Origin: G020353115 sp964389685
GTDB taxonomy: Bacteria; Bacteroidota; Bacteroidia; Bacteroidales; VadinHA17
Direction: 5' to 3'
DNA: 21,325 nt
NCBI GenBank assembly: GCA_964389685.1
Contig: CAYMFM010000065.1
Span: 1-21,325, forward strand
The notes below the pieces were generated by a model, which made no database searches, was not told the origin of the DNA, and saw only the letters and a list, made by a program, of their open reading frames with translations. The position numbers and the translations under genes were made by a program. Positions 1 through 8,375 of this stretch are shown one piece after another (position 1 is the stretch's first letter; the number at the start of each line of letters is the position of its first letter).

Positions 1-119
1 ACCGATGAGTATAAAGATAATTGAATATTGCTTGGGAGGAGCACATAAAGCCAGTAATTCAGCCTGATCCAAAAGAAAATTTGTTAATTTTATGGCTTTT
101 AATCACGATTCAGTACGAT

Positions 120-1025
120 ATGGCGAAACCAAAACCCAATTTGCTGGTGTTGGCTGCCGGGATAGGAAGCCGGTATGGTGGACTCAAACAGATTGATCAG
201 GTTGGTCCCTCCGGTGAGACCCTCATGGATTATTCAATTTACGATGCAATAAGAGCCGGCGTAGAAAAAATTATTTTCGTTATCAGGGAAGAGATTCAAT
301 CAGAATTTGAGGAGGTCATAGGATCCCGGTTACGGCATAAAACTGAAATTGACTATGCGTTCCAGGAATTATCCATGATCCCCGAAGGGTTTACCATTCC
401 GGATAACCGGAAGAAACCCTGGGGTACGGGCCACGCAATTCTTGTTGCCAGGGAAAAAATACGGGAACCCTTTATTGTGATCAATGCAGATGATTTCTAT
501 GGTGCACGATCCTTCCAGGTAATAGTCGATCACCTGATGCAAAGCAGCGATAATGAATATGCCATGGTAGGGTTCAGATTGGATAAAACCCTATCCGATT
601 TCGGACAGGTTGCCAGGGGCATTTGTAAGACAGATGAAGAAAATTTTCTCCGGTCCATTGTTGAGGTCACGAACATAGAGCGACGGAAGGATGAAATTGT
701 TTTTACCAACGAGGCAGGCAGGGTAATTAACCTGTCGGGTAAAGAAGTGGTTTCGATGAACATTTGGGGATTCCAACCGGATGTCTTTGGCTACATGGAA
801 CATTCCTTCAACTCTTTCCTTAAACTGGAATCAGGAAATCCCAAATCTGAATTTTACATACCCACGTTCATCTTTGAACTTTTAAACCAGAATAAAGCCA
901 CGGTTAACGTTCTGGAGAGCAATGAATCCTGGTTTGGGGTAACCTACAGAGAGGATAAAGCGGAAGTGATCAGAAAGATCAGGTTATTGGTTGATCGTGG
1001 AATTTATCCTGAATCCCTTCACTAA
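120..1025 (+). CDS. Nucleotidyltransferase of the sugar-phosphate/MobA-like fold
   Basis: This 301-residue protein has the nucleotide-binding signature of NTP transferases at its N-terminus: LAAGIGSRYGG at about residues 11-21, followed by K23. It also has WGTGHAI at 101-107 and NADDFYG at 122-128, the usual site of the metal-binding aspartates. The family transfers a nucleotidyl group to a sugar phosphate or similar acceptor; the substrate cannot be read from the sequence. The open frame extends back to a TTG at 21, but the extra 33 residues show no domain features. ATG at 120 places the glycine-rich motif at the normal distance from the N-terminus, so I chose it. There is no clear Shine-Dalgarno sequence. 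It converges on the M23 peptidase gene. The fold is confident and the exact reaction is not. Confidence 0.85.
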   Translation: MAKPKPNLLVLAAGIGSRYGGLKQIDQVGPSGETLMDYSIYDAIRAGVEKIIFVIREEIQSEFEEVIGSRLRHKTEIDYAFQELSMIPEGFTIPDNRKKPWGTGHAILVAREKIREPFIVINADDFYGARSFQVIVDHLMQSSDNEYAMVGFRLDKTLSDFGQVARGICKTDEENFLRSIVEVTNIERRKDEIVFTNEAGRVINLSGKEVVSMNIWGFQPDVFGYMEHSFNSFLKLESGNPKSEFYIPTFIFELLNQNKATVNVLESNESWFGVTYREDKAEVIRKIRLLVDRGIYPESLH

Positions 1026-1033
1026 AAGTGACT

Positions 1034-1066
1034 TGCCAGCCGGTTTACTTCGGTAAATTCTGATGG
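1034..1066. terminator. Possible weak terminator between convergent genes
   Basis: A stem TTTAC/GTAAA closes on a TTCG tetraloop (1044-1057), with outer arms GCCA/TGGC at 1034-1037 and 1063-1066. It sits between the stop codons of the converging nucleotidyltransferase and M23 genes. There is no following T-run, so intrinsic termination is uncertain. Confidence 0.3.
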
Positions 1067-1095
1067 CTTAAGGAGGGATAAGAAGAGGCACACAT

Positions 1096-2856
1096 CTACC
1101 AGAAGAAGCTTCCCTGATAAACCGAAATATTTTTCTTGTTATCGATTACCGTAAGGACCAGTTCATGATGCTTATTATTCGTTAGCCTTTCCTGGTCGAA
1201 ACGGTAGATCAATAATTCATTCTTCGGATCATATTCGAAAAGCACCCACTGGTCATCGATGAAGCCATTATAGGATCTGATCCCTGATAGGTCATCACTG
1301 ATCCTGAACCTTAAATATTGTTTCCCCGAAAAATTGTTATTATCGATAGGAGTTATCGGATTGATCTCCGGCGGGATTGTATCGGCAACCACTACAAAGC
1401 GACCAAAATTTCTTGCGCGGACTTCAACAGCCCCGTTTTTAAATTCACCACCCATTGAATGGATTTCATTGTTTTCATCCAATGAAGCAATGAGGAGTTT
1501 CTCCTCAATTTCCGCTGGAGCGCTATCCGGGACAATGCGCATGTCAAAATAACGATGAACCGGGGTTAGTTCATTATGGACATGGTGAACTTCCGAATAG
1601 CTCCCCGGTAACCCGGGTGATTTGGCATAGGTGAAGTAAAGTGTATCGTACAATCCACCGGCAGGGATATTCAATTCAAAACCATAGTGCTGGTAGATGT
1701 TGCGTACATCAGGCAGCATGACCCTGGTATAGGTTCTTTCGGGCCTGGCGATTTTTTGTCCATGATTCCACCTTGAGGCTACAATAAAATCCAACCGGGA
1801 TTCATTCTGGTATGCATCTTTTATGATGAGCGTGATTTCATGGTTTTCATTGTCGAAAAAACTCAATCTTCCACGGTCCTTTAACAACTTATAAATGGAA
1901 AGGTTGTTGTTGGGGGCAACGAAGGTTTGATGAATGTTATGGTTGTTTAATACCTTTTCTTCATAATCAATATGACTGTTGACATACCTGGATTCATTAA
2001 ATGAAAATTCATCAAATTCCTGGTAAAAGTGAGGAACCTGATCGAGCAGTACTTCAATAGAATAAATACCACATCGGTTTCTTGCCCCGTTTAAGAAATC
2101 ACTGGCTTCAATTCCAATTCCTATCATGCCTCCAACGGCTAACTGGTTTTTCTCCTCAAGCGAAAAGGTGCCGTTATTATGCACCACAACCATCCTCTTT
2201 TTCTCCCATTTAAAATCGACATGACTGTTCAGCGCCAGGGGGTAAAGAAAGATGCTGTAAAACACAGGATGAATGGTGTCGTCCACATTAAAATTGAACA
2301 GTAGTGGATTGAGTGGATTCTCTGTTCTGCTGTCTCTCACTTCGAAATGCAGGTGGGGCCCGAGTGAGCTTCCGGTGTTCCCTGAATACCCAATGATCTC
2401 TCCCTTAGTAAACAGGAATTCTCCCTCTTTTGGAAAAAGATTAATTTGAAAGGTCTTTTCCTGGTATTGATGTTTTTTAACGTATGCCTCCACCTCTTCG
2501 GTAAAACTGCTGAGATGACCATATACTGTACTATAGCCGTTTGGATGCGAGAGGTAAAGTGCTTTTCCGAAGCCCCCGGGTGAGACACTGATTCGCGAAA
2601 TATAACCCGTTTCCACTGCAACGATCTTCTTCCCACTAACTCCTTCCGTTTTGATATCAATACCGGAATGAAAATGGTCGGTTCTTAATTCACCATAATT
2701 TGAGGATAGTATAATTGGGAATTTAACGGGCGATCCGAACGATGCAATCTCACGTTTTGTTTGTGCTTTTGCCGGGTATGTAAAAAGCAAGAGCAGGGAA
2801 ATAATTACCGTTCGAATAATACCTGCTGGGTGAAGGTAGACGATAGAGCCTTTCAT
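1096..2856 (-). CDS. Secreted M23-family (LytM-type) metallopeptidase
   Basis: This 586-residue protein starts with a signal peptide: a hydrophobic stretch at about residues 13-26, then an Ala-x-Ala-like site near PAKAQ. An M23 peptidase domain follows at roughly 40-185. The zinc ligands are visible as HSGID (H63, D67) and the second histidine of HLHFE (H168, H170), with the conserved histidine of YGHLS at H114. M23 enzymes cut glycyl or peptide cross-links in peptidoglycan, so a periplasmic cell-wall role is likely. All catalytic residues appear intact. About 400 residues follow the peptidase domain; I see no family there that I can name with confidence, and they may form beta-sandwich modules. 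The gene is divergent from the zapB-like/zapA block and has its own promoter-like site upstream. Confidence 0.9.
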   Translation of the reverse strand: MKGSIVYLHPAGIIRTVIISLLLLFTYPAKAQTKREIASFGSPVKFPIILSSNYGELRTDHFHSGIDIKTEGVSGKKIVAVETGYISRISVSPGGFGKALYLSHPNGYSTVYGHLSSFTEEVEAYVKKHQYQEKTFQINLFPKEGEFLFTKGEIIGYSGNTGSSLGPHLHFEVRDSRTENPLNPLLFNFNVDDTIHPVFYSIFLYPLALNSHVDFKWEKKRMVVVHNNGTFSLEEKNQLAVGGMIGIGIEASDFLNGARNRCGIYSIEVLLDQVPHFYQEFDEFSFNESRYVNSHIDYEEKVLNNHNIHQTFVAPNNNLSIYKLLKDRGRLSFFDNENHEITLIIKDAYQNESRLDFIVASRWNHGQKIARPERTYTRVMLPDVRNIYQHYGFELNIPAGGLYDTLYFTYAKSPGLPGSYSEVHHVHNELTPVHRYFDMRIVPDSAPAEIEEKLLIASLDENNEIHSMGGEFKNGAVEVRARNFGRFVVVADTIPPEINPITPIDNNNFSGKQYLRFRISDDLSGIRSYNGFIDDQWVLFEYDPKNELLIYRFDQERLTNNKHHELVLTVIDNKKNISVYQGSFFW

Positions 2857-2887
2857 CCTCGACTGAGTAAAATTTGTATATAAAATG

Positions 2888-2917
2888 CAAAACTATAATT
2901 TTATTCGGTTCGGGAAA
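2888..2917 (-). promoter_or_regulatory. Candidate promoter for the M23 peptidase gene
   Basis: Read on the minus strand, TAGTTTTG (2888-2895) matches the Bacteroidota -7 box TAnnTTTG. A TTTC at 2914-2917, 18 bp upstream, is a weak version of the -33 TTTG. It lies about 30 bp before the start codon. The match is by eye against a short consensus. Confidence 0.45.
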
Positions 2918-2931
2918 ATCGGGATTTATTT

Positions 2932-2961
2932 TTTGAAATTATCAAAGCTATGTTAACTTTG
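2932..2961 (+). promoter_or_regulatory. Candidate promoter for the zapB-like/zapA block
   Basis: TTTG at 2932-2935 and TAACTTTG at 2954-2961 are separated by 18 bp, a full match to the Bacteroidota -33/-7 consensus (TTTG, TAnnTTTG). Transcription would begin near 2967, only about 10 nt before the ATG at 2978, so the leader would be very short. This is the best promoter match in the window. Confidence 0.6.
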
Positions 2962-2977
2962 TATTAAATCTTTTGCC

Positions 2978-3271
2978 ATGGATCATGAGCAAGACGAAAT
3001 AGTAAATGAGTTAAAAGAAAAAATCAAAATCATCATTTCGTTTGTGGATCAGGTTCGTGAGGAAAAAGATCATTTAAAGCAAGAAATATCTGGCTTAAAC
3101 AATCAAATTAAACAAAAAGAAACTGAATTAGAGGAATTAAAAAACAGATACACAAACCAAAAAATAGCAAAATCGATCGTGGCAGGAGATGATAATGTTC
3201 ATGATGCCAAGATCAAAGTGAATAGAATTGTGCGGGAGATTGATAAATGTATTGCTCTTTTGAATAAGTAG
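2978..3271 (+). CDS. Small coiled-coil protein upstream of zapA (ZapB-like)
   Basis: This 97-residue, highly charged protein has no signal peptide. Residues about 5-55 have regular hydrophobic spacing among Glu, Lys and Gln, as expected of a long coiled coil. The last 35 residues (from about VHDAKIKVNR) form a second predicted helix. It lies 19 bp upstream of zapA, in the same direction and probably under the same promoter. I infer a ZapB-like cell-division role from size, coiled-coil character and linkage to zapA. No sequence motif proves homology to ZapB, and it could be an independent division factor. The gene is visibly AT-rich compared with its neighbours. Confidence 0.75.
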   Translation: MDHEQDEIVNELKEKIKIIISFVDQVREEKDHLKQEISGLNNQIKQKETELEELKNRYTNQKIAKSIVAGDDNVHDAKIKVNRIVREIDKCIALLNK

Positions 3272-3290
3272 TTAATATGGAAATCAGCTA

Positions 3291-3581
3291 ATGGAAGAGA
3301 AGCTTTCAATAAAGGTTAATGTTGCTGACCGGTATTATCCATTGAAGATTGACAGAAGAGATGAGGAAAAGATTCGAAGAGCAGCCAGGATGATCAATGA
3401 AAAGGTATTACAATATAAGCAGAGATATACCGATAAAGATGTGCAGGATTTTTTGGCCATGGCTGCTTTACAATTTGTTATTAAAGTTATAGATAGCGAT
3501 AATCAACTTAATGATTCAACTCTCATCGAGGAATTAAAAGAATTAAATGCTGAATTAGACGAATACATTAAAAGAGAGTAA
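3291..3581 (+). CDS. zapA: Cell division protein ZapA
   Basis: This 96-residue protein matches ZapA in length and layout. A short N-terminal beta region carries the typical opening, SIKVNVADRYYPLKI. It is followed by EEKIRRAARMINEKV and a C-terminal helix suited to a dimer/tetramer coiled coil. ZapA binds FtsZ and bundles its filaments at the division ring in the cytoplasm. It follows the small coiled-coil gene by 19 bp and is followed by a 6S RNA-like element and then rny. Linkage of zapA to 6S RNA is also known from E. coli (zapA-ssrS), which supports both calls. Confidence 0.9.
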   Translation: MEEKLSIKVNVADRYYPLKIDRRDEEKIRRAARMINEKVLQYKQRYTDKDVQDFLAMAALQFVIKVIDSDNQLNDSTLIEELKELNAELDEYIKRE

Positions 3582-3609
3582 TAACGTTCTTTTACATAAA
3601 TAAAGTTTT

Positions 3610-3805
3610 ACCCGCATTGTTTCTTCATTCATTTTTGAAACTCAACATTAATTAAATTGGAGAAAAGCGCATCTGGTCTATGACAGGCCTTAACCCTTCG
3701 GGGTTCTTCTTATGAAGACGTTGGAAATCAGAAATCAGGTGGCATCTTCACCCATGTCAATAGGGGTTTTATAAAAGTTGGGGAAACAAATGCGGGTTTT
3801 TTTTT
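3610..3805 (+). ncRNA. ssrS: Probable 6S RNA
   Basis: The 248-bp space between zapA and rny holds no convincing ORF but has the layout of 6S RNA. The ends pair in a closing stem: ACCCGCAT at 3610-3617, plus a following TGTTT, against AAACA(A)ATGCGGGT at 3784-3797, with one bulged base. A run of nine T follows (3797-3805), so the closing stem can also act as the terminator. Inside are an AACCC-TTCG-GGGTT hairpin (3692-3705) and a TCTTC/GAAGA hairpin (3705-3718), flanked by less paired sequence that could form the central bubble. The length of about 196 nt is typical. 6S RNA mimics an open promoter and sequesters RNA polymerase holoenzyme. No TAnnTTTG box lies just upstream, so the 5' end may come from processing. 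The call rests on structure and position, not on a covariance search. Confidence 0.7.
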
Positions 3806-3829
3806 CACTAACCCTAATATATAAATACC

Positions 3830-5398
3830 ATGATACTATCAATGATTTTGGGAGACATCTCCATAACGCTGACAGTGATATTGTTTGCTGTTGCTTTTGT
3901 TCTTGGTGGTGTGTTGTCATTTTTACTCTGGCAGACTGTATTGAGAAATAAGAGCAGGGCAATCATAAGGGAAGCAGAAACGGAAGCAGAGGTAATAAGA
4001 AAGGATAAGATTCTGCAGGCGAAGGAAAAATTCCTGCAATTGAAAGCGGACCATGAAAAGATCATTAATGAGAAGAATAATAAACTGGCTATTGCTGAGA
4101 GCAAGTTTAAACAGAAGGAAGCGTCGTTATCTCAACGTTTTGAAGAGGTAAATCGGGAAAGAAAGGATGTGGAAACGATCCGCGAAAACCTTAAACAGCA
4201 AATGCTTCTGGTTGAAAAAAAGGATGAAGAATTGTCAAAAATGCATAAACAGCAGGTTGATCAGCTGGAGGAAATCTCCGGACTATCTGCTGAAGAGGCA
4301 AAAGAGCAATTGATCGAGTCGTTGAAAGAGGAAGCAAAAACGGAAGCGATGTCATCCGTCAATGAGATTATGGATGAGGCAAAAATGACGGCAAACAAAG
4401 AAGCAAAGCGAATCGTCATTCAAACCATCCAGCGTGTAGCAACTGAAAATGCCATTGAGAATTCAGTGACTGTGTTTAATATCGATACCGATGAGATCAA
4501 GGGCCGGATTATTGGACGTGAAGGGAGAAACATCAGGGCACTGGAAGCAGCTACAGGTGTAGAAATTATTGTGGATGACACCCCCGAAGCCATTATTCTG
4601 TCTGCCTTTGATCCTGTCCGCAGAGAAATTGCACGACTGGCACTTCACCAGCTGGTGACCGATGGAAGGATCCATCCTGCACGCATTGAAGAGATTGTCC
4701 AAAAAACCACCAAACAAATTGAAGAAGAGATTATTGAGGTGGGAAAAAGAACAGCCATCGATCTGGGTATCCATGGCTTGCATCCGGAATTGATTCGCCT
4801 GATCGGGAAAATGAAATACCGGTCATCGTTCGGTCAAAACCTCCTGCAGCACTCCCGGGAAGTGGCAAACCTTTCTGCCATAATGGCCTCTGAGTTGGGT
4901 TTGAATACAAAGCTTGCAAAACGTGCCGGGTTATTACACGATATCGGAAAGGTACCGGACGATGAACCGGAATTGCCACATGCTATTCTTGGCATGAAGT
5001 TAGCCGAAAAATTCAAGGAAAAGCCGGAAGTATGCAATGCCATTGGAGCACACCACGATGAGACGGAGATGAATACACTGATTTCTCCCATTATACAGGT
5101 CTGTGATGCCATATCCGGTGCCCGGCCCGGAGCCAGAAGAGAAGTGGTGGAATCCTATATCAAACGATTGAAGGAGCTGGAGGCTCTGGCACTTTCCCAT
5201 CCGGGGGTGATGAAGACTTATGCAATACAGGCAGGCCGCGAATTGCGGGTTATCGTCGGTTCGGATAAAATTTCAGATAAAGAAGCAGAAAGCCTTTCCT
5301 ACGATATAGCTAAAAAGATCCAGGATGAGATGACTTACCCGGGACAGGTTAAAATTACAGTGATTCGTGAAACCCGGGCAATAAGCTATGCTAAATAA
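3830..5398 (+). CDS. rny: Ribonuclease Y
   Basis: This 522-residue endoribonuclease has all the expected parts in order. An N-terminal membrane helix (about residues 10-34) comes first, then a long charged coiled coil (about 40-200). The KH domain has its loop at GRIIGREGRN (225-234). The HD domain has H341 (QHS), H370-D371 (GLLHDIGK), H408-H409-D410 and D426 (VCDAISGARPG). RNase Y is membrane-anchored and starts mRNA decay. The length matches the family. A second ATG lies four codons downstream, but both leave the membrane helix intact, so the start choice is minor. The gene follows the 6S RNA and precedes the UDP-GlcNAc epimerase by 54 bp. Confidence 0.95.
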   Translation: MILSMILGDISITLTVILFAVAFVLGGVLSFLLWQTVLRNKSRAIIREAETEAEVIRKDKILQAKEKFLQLKADHEKIINEKNNKLAIAESKFKQKEASLSQRFEEVNRERKDVETIRENLKQQMLLVEKKDEELSKMHKQQVDQLEEISGLSAEEAKEQLIESLKEEAKTEAMSSVNEIMDEAKMTANKEAKRIVIQTIQRVATENAIENSVTVFNIDTDEIKGRIIGREGRNIRALEAATGVEIIVDDTPEAIILSAFDPVRREIARLALHQLVTDGRIHPARIEEIVQKTTKQIEEEIIEVGKRTAIDLGIHGLHPELIRLIGKMKYRSSFGQNLLQHSREVANLSAIMASELGLNTKLAKRAGLLHDIGKVPDDEPELPHAILGMKLAEKFKEKPEVCNAIGAHHDETEMNTLISPIIQVCDAISGARPGARREVVESYIKRLKELEALALSHPGVMKTYAIQAGRELRVIVGSDKISDKEAESLSYDIAKKIQDEMTYPGQVKITVIRETRAISYAK

Positions 5399-5452
5399 TA
5401 TACGCGCCCTGAATCGGAATGATCAGAATTCTTTTATCAGCTTCAACAGGAA

Positions 5453-6595
5453 ATGGTGAAGGCAATCCATATTGCAGGTACCCGTCCGCAGACCATTAAA
5501 GCTGCTGCGCTCAGCCGGCAAATCAGAACCAACTTTCCCGATGCAATTGAGGAAGTACTTGTTGATACGGGCCAACATTATGACCGTGAATTATCCGCCC
5601 TCTTTTTCCATGAATTACAGCTCCCTGAACCGCAGTATAAACTGGAGGTAGGTTCCGGGTCGCATGGGAAACAGACGGCCGCAATGTTAACAGGAATTGA
5701 ATCGGTGCTAAATGCTGAAAAACCCCATTGCGTTGTTGTTTATGGGGATACCAATTCGACACTTGCCTCGTCTCTTGCTTCTGTGAAACTGGGATACCCG
5801 GTCGTTCATATCGAGGCCGGATTACGCTCTTTCAATAAGAAGATGCCGGAAGAGATAAACCGGATCGTTTGTGATCACATATCAACCCTGCTTTTTACCC
5901 CCACTGAAACGGGATTGGCTAACCTGGAACGGGAAGGATTACATGCCGGGAACTCACCTCCTTATTCCCCCGATAATCCCGCGATCTTTCATTGTGGTGA
6001 TATCATGTATGATAACAGTTTGTACTTTGGGAAAACCACCACGAGACAGCAGGGGTTACTTGAAAAATTCAGGACCAAGCCAGGGGAGTATATTCTTGCT
6101 ACCATCCACCGCGATCACAATACGGATAACAGTGACCGGCTTCATTCCATTTTTGAGGGATTGGTAAAGATAACCCTGGAAGGTCATACTCCTGTGATCC
6201 TGCCCATTCATCCAAGGACATTGCAAGCTGTGGAAAAGAACATGAACCGGTTATTCCTTGAAAAAGTTAAAAAAAATATATCTTTGATACCATCGGTATC
6301 TTACCTGGAAATGATTACACTCGAGAAAAATGCAAAAATGATCATAACTGATTCTGGCGGAGTTCAAAAAGAGGCACATTTTTTTGAGAAACCCTGTATT
6401 GTACTCAGACCGGAAACAGAATGGGTTGAGTTGGTCAACAATAAAACAGCTCTTCTGGCAGATGCTGATTCCCGCAAGATCTTTGATGCATATGAATACT
6501 TTTTGAGTGTTCGTGATCTCTCATTCCCCAAATTTTACGGTGATGGAAAGAGTGCAGCATTCATCTGCAGGCAATTGATATCCGCCTTTCACTAA
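5453..6595 (+). CDS. wecB: UDP-N-acetylglucosamine 2-epimerase (non-hydrolysing)
   Basis: This 380-residue protein converts UDP-GlcNAc to UDP-ManNAc, a precursor for surface polysaccharides. Family motifs are present in order: GTRPQTIK (9-16), GDTNST (98-103), HIEAGLRS (119-126), PEEINR (132-137), IHRDHNTDN (218-226), DSGGVQKEA (300-308) and RPETEWVEL (319-327). All segments of the two Rossmann-like domains are represented, and the length is normal. A GTG immediately follows the ATG and could serve as the start. It sits 54 bp after rny, with no terminator or promoter that I can see between them, so read-through from rny is possible. The next gene begins 27 bp downstream. Confidence 0.92.
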   Translation: MVKAIHIAGTRPQTIKAAALSRQIRTNFPDAIEEVLVDTGQHYDRELSALFFHELQLPEPQYKLEVGSGSHGKQTAAMLTGIESVLNAEKPHCVVVYGDTNSTLASSLASVKLGYPVVHIEAGLRSFNKKMPEEINRIVCDHISTLLFTPTETGLANLEREGLHAGNSPPYSPDNPAIFHCGDIMYDNSLYFGKTTTRQQGLLEKFRTKPGEYILATIHRDHNTDNSDRLHSIFEGLVKITLEGHTPVILPIHPRTLQAVEKNMNRLFLEKVKKNISLIPSVSYLEMITLEKNAKMIITDSGGVQKEAHFFEKPCIVLRPETEWVELVNNKTALLADADSRKIFDAYEYFLSVRDLSFPKFYGDGKSAAFICRQLISAFH

Positions 6596-6622
6596 AAGGC
6601 TGTTTTTATAACATCGAACGAT

Positions 6623-7678
6623 ATGAAAATACTGGTCACAGGAGCGGCAGGTTTTATTGGGTTTCACCTCGTTAAGAGACTCCTGGATGACGGTGAACAG
6701 GTTGTCGGTACTGATAATATAAACGAATACTATGATCCGGAATTGAAATATTCACGACTCGGGGTGACCGGTATTGAAAGGAATAGAATCAAAGCCGGAA
6801 TAAACATTGCCAGTGAAAAATACCCCGGATATTCATTCTGTAAGTTTGATCTGGAGGACCGGGAGGGGATCAACCAACTTTTTCGCGAGGAAAAACCCGA
6901 TCTGGTTTGCCATCTTGCAGCACAGGCCGGTGTACGCTACAGCCTGACTCATCCCTATGCCTATATCGACAGCAATATCGTAGGATTCATTAATATCCTG
7001 GAGGCATGCAGATCATTACCCGTGAAACACCTTGTATTTGCAAGCAGTTCAAGTGTCTATGGCTTGAATTCCAGCATGCCCTTTTCTGTCCATGACAGGG
7101 TCGATCATCCCATTAGCCTTTACGCGGCGACAAAAAAAAGCAATGAGATGATGGCTCATTCCTACAGCTACCTGTATGGCTTACCCGTTACAGGACTTCG
7201 GTTTTTTACGGTTTACGGCCCCTATGGCCGCCCGGATATGGCGCTCTTTAAATTTACAAAAGCTATTCTTGAAGAGGAACCCATCGAGGTGTATAATCAT
7301 GGCAACATGGAACGGGATTTTACCTATATCGACGATATTATCGAAGGAGTAAGCCGGGTGATCTTTCGTATTCCGGATGAAAATAAGGATTGGAATGGCC
7401 TGCATCCCGATCCCTCAAGCTCCGTTGCACCCTATAAACTATATAATATTGGAAATAATAATCCGGTGAAACTGTTGGATTTTATTGATGCTATCGAAAA
7501 AGAATTGGATAAAAAAGCCATCATGAATCTGTTGCCGATTCAGCCGGGTGATGTGCCAAAAACCTGGTCAGACATCAAAGACCTGGCAAGGGATTTGAAT
7601 TACCAGCCGTCTACAGACATCAGAACCGGTGTAAAACGGTTCATACACTGGTTTAAAGATTATTATCATTGTCCATAG
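6623..7678 (+). CDS. NAD-dependent epimerase, UDP-glucuronate 4-epimerase-like
   Basis: This 351-residue short-chain dehydrogenase/reductase-type sugar epimerase has the NAD-binding GAAGFIG at 7-13, the SSSSVYG motif at 141-147 and the catalytic YAATK (Y167, K171). Features shared with UDP-glucuronate 4-epimerases (CapI/LpsL group) are AAQAGVRYSLTHPYAYI near 99-115, RFFTVYGPYGRPDMA, ERDFTYIDDI and the C-terminal QPGDV. The likely product is UDP-galacturonate for a surface polysaccharide. A related 4-epimerase specificity cannot be excluded. It follows wecB by 27 bp and precedes the phosphoglycosyl transferase by 47 bp, forming one transcription unit by appearance. Confidence 0.88.
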   Translation: MKILVTGAAGFIGFHLVKRLLDDGEQVVGTDNINEYYDPELKYSRLGVTGIERNRIKAGINIASEKYPGYSFCKFDLEDREGINQLFREEKPDLVCHLAAQAGVRYSLTHPYAYIDSNIVGFINILEACRSLPVKHLVFASSSSVYGLNSSMPFSVHDRVDHPISLYAATKKSNEMMAHSYSYLYGLPVTGLRFFTVYGPYGRPDMALFKFTKAILEEEPIEVYNHGNMERDFTYIDDIIEGVSRVIFRIPDENKDWNGLHPDPSSSVAPYKLYNIGNNNPVKLLDFIDAIEKELDKKAIMNLLPIQPGDVPKTWSDIKDLARDLNYQPSTDIRTGVKRFIHWFKDYYHCP

Positions 7679-7725
7679 GACTCCGGAGAATTACCGGATG
7701 ATCGAACTGGATAAAGTTACCCTGA

Positions 7726-8322
7726 ATGAATAAACTGTTGAAGGAAATATTTGACAAACTGTTTTCTGCCATTAGTTTGATCCTGTTTTTACCTCTAATG
7801 ATTATCATAGGCTTACTGGTAAAAATCAGCTCCGAAGGTCCCATAATTTTCAAGCAGGAGCGTGTTGGTAGAAATGGAAAGGTCTTTCAAATCTACAAGT
7901 TCAGAACGATGTGCGATAAAACCCAGAGGAAGGGAATTCCTGTAAAGGGAGATCCCAGGATCACACCGTTTGGTGCTTTTTTAAGGAAATGGAAACTGGA
8001 TGAACTTCCTGAATTATGGAATGTCCTGATTGGAGATATGAGTTTTGTTGGTCCCAGGCCCTATGTCCTGCGTATGGCTGAGAAGTTGGCCGGTGAGCAT
8101 GCCAGGATCCTTAGGTGGAAACCGGGGATGACCGGTCCGGCAACCCTCAAATACATTAATGAGGAGGAGATCCTGTCATCAGTTGATGATCCTGACCGAT
8201 ATAATAATGAGGTGATCTTTCCGGATAAAGTGAAAATTAACCTGGAATACCTCGATCACTGGAATTTTGCACAGGATATGAGGATTCTCTGGTACACCCT
8301 GATCAGGAAAAGAATGCGGTAA
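7726..8322 (+). CDS. Short bacterial sugar transferase (polyprenyl-phosphate phosphoglycosyl transferase)
   Basis: This 198-residue protein is the short, monotopic, PglC-like form of the bacterial sugar transferase family. Its one hydrophobic segment (about 11-31) contains a proline, as in the re-entrant helix of these enzymes. The catalytic core has KFRTM (58-62), DELPELWNVLIGDMS with the D92-E93 dyad, and VGPRP (108-112), followed by KPGMTGPA. Such enzymes move a phospho-sugar from a UDP-sugar to undecaprenyl phosphate at the inner membrane, the first committed step of glycan assembly. With the two upstream epimerases it forms a precursor-plus-initiation set. No flippase, polymerase or further glycosyltransferases are present here. 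Confidence 0.92.
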   Translation: MNKLLKEIFDKLFSAISLILFLPLMIIIGLLVKISSEGPIIFKQERVGRNGKVFQIYKFRTMCDKTQRKGIPVKGDPRITPFGAFLRKWKLDELPELWNVLIGDMSFVGPRPYVLRMAEKLAGEHARILRWKPGMTGPATLKYINEEEILSSVDDPDRYNNEVIFPDKVKINLEYLDHWNFAQDMRILWYTLIRKRMR

Positions 8323-8375
8323 CCGGTTTCGCGGACAGGTGGTTATCTGAAGCCTTCCAATACCACACCATCCCT

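Noticed and set aside
21..119. Extended N-terminus of the nucleotidyltransferase from a TTG start
   Set aside because: The extra 33 residues carry no recognisable feature, and ATG at 120 places the nucleotide-binding loop at the normal distance.
4463..5200. Several minus-strand frames of 66-106 codons across rny
   Set aside because: They are antisense to conserved RNase Y domains and have no recognisable content.
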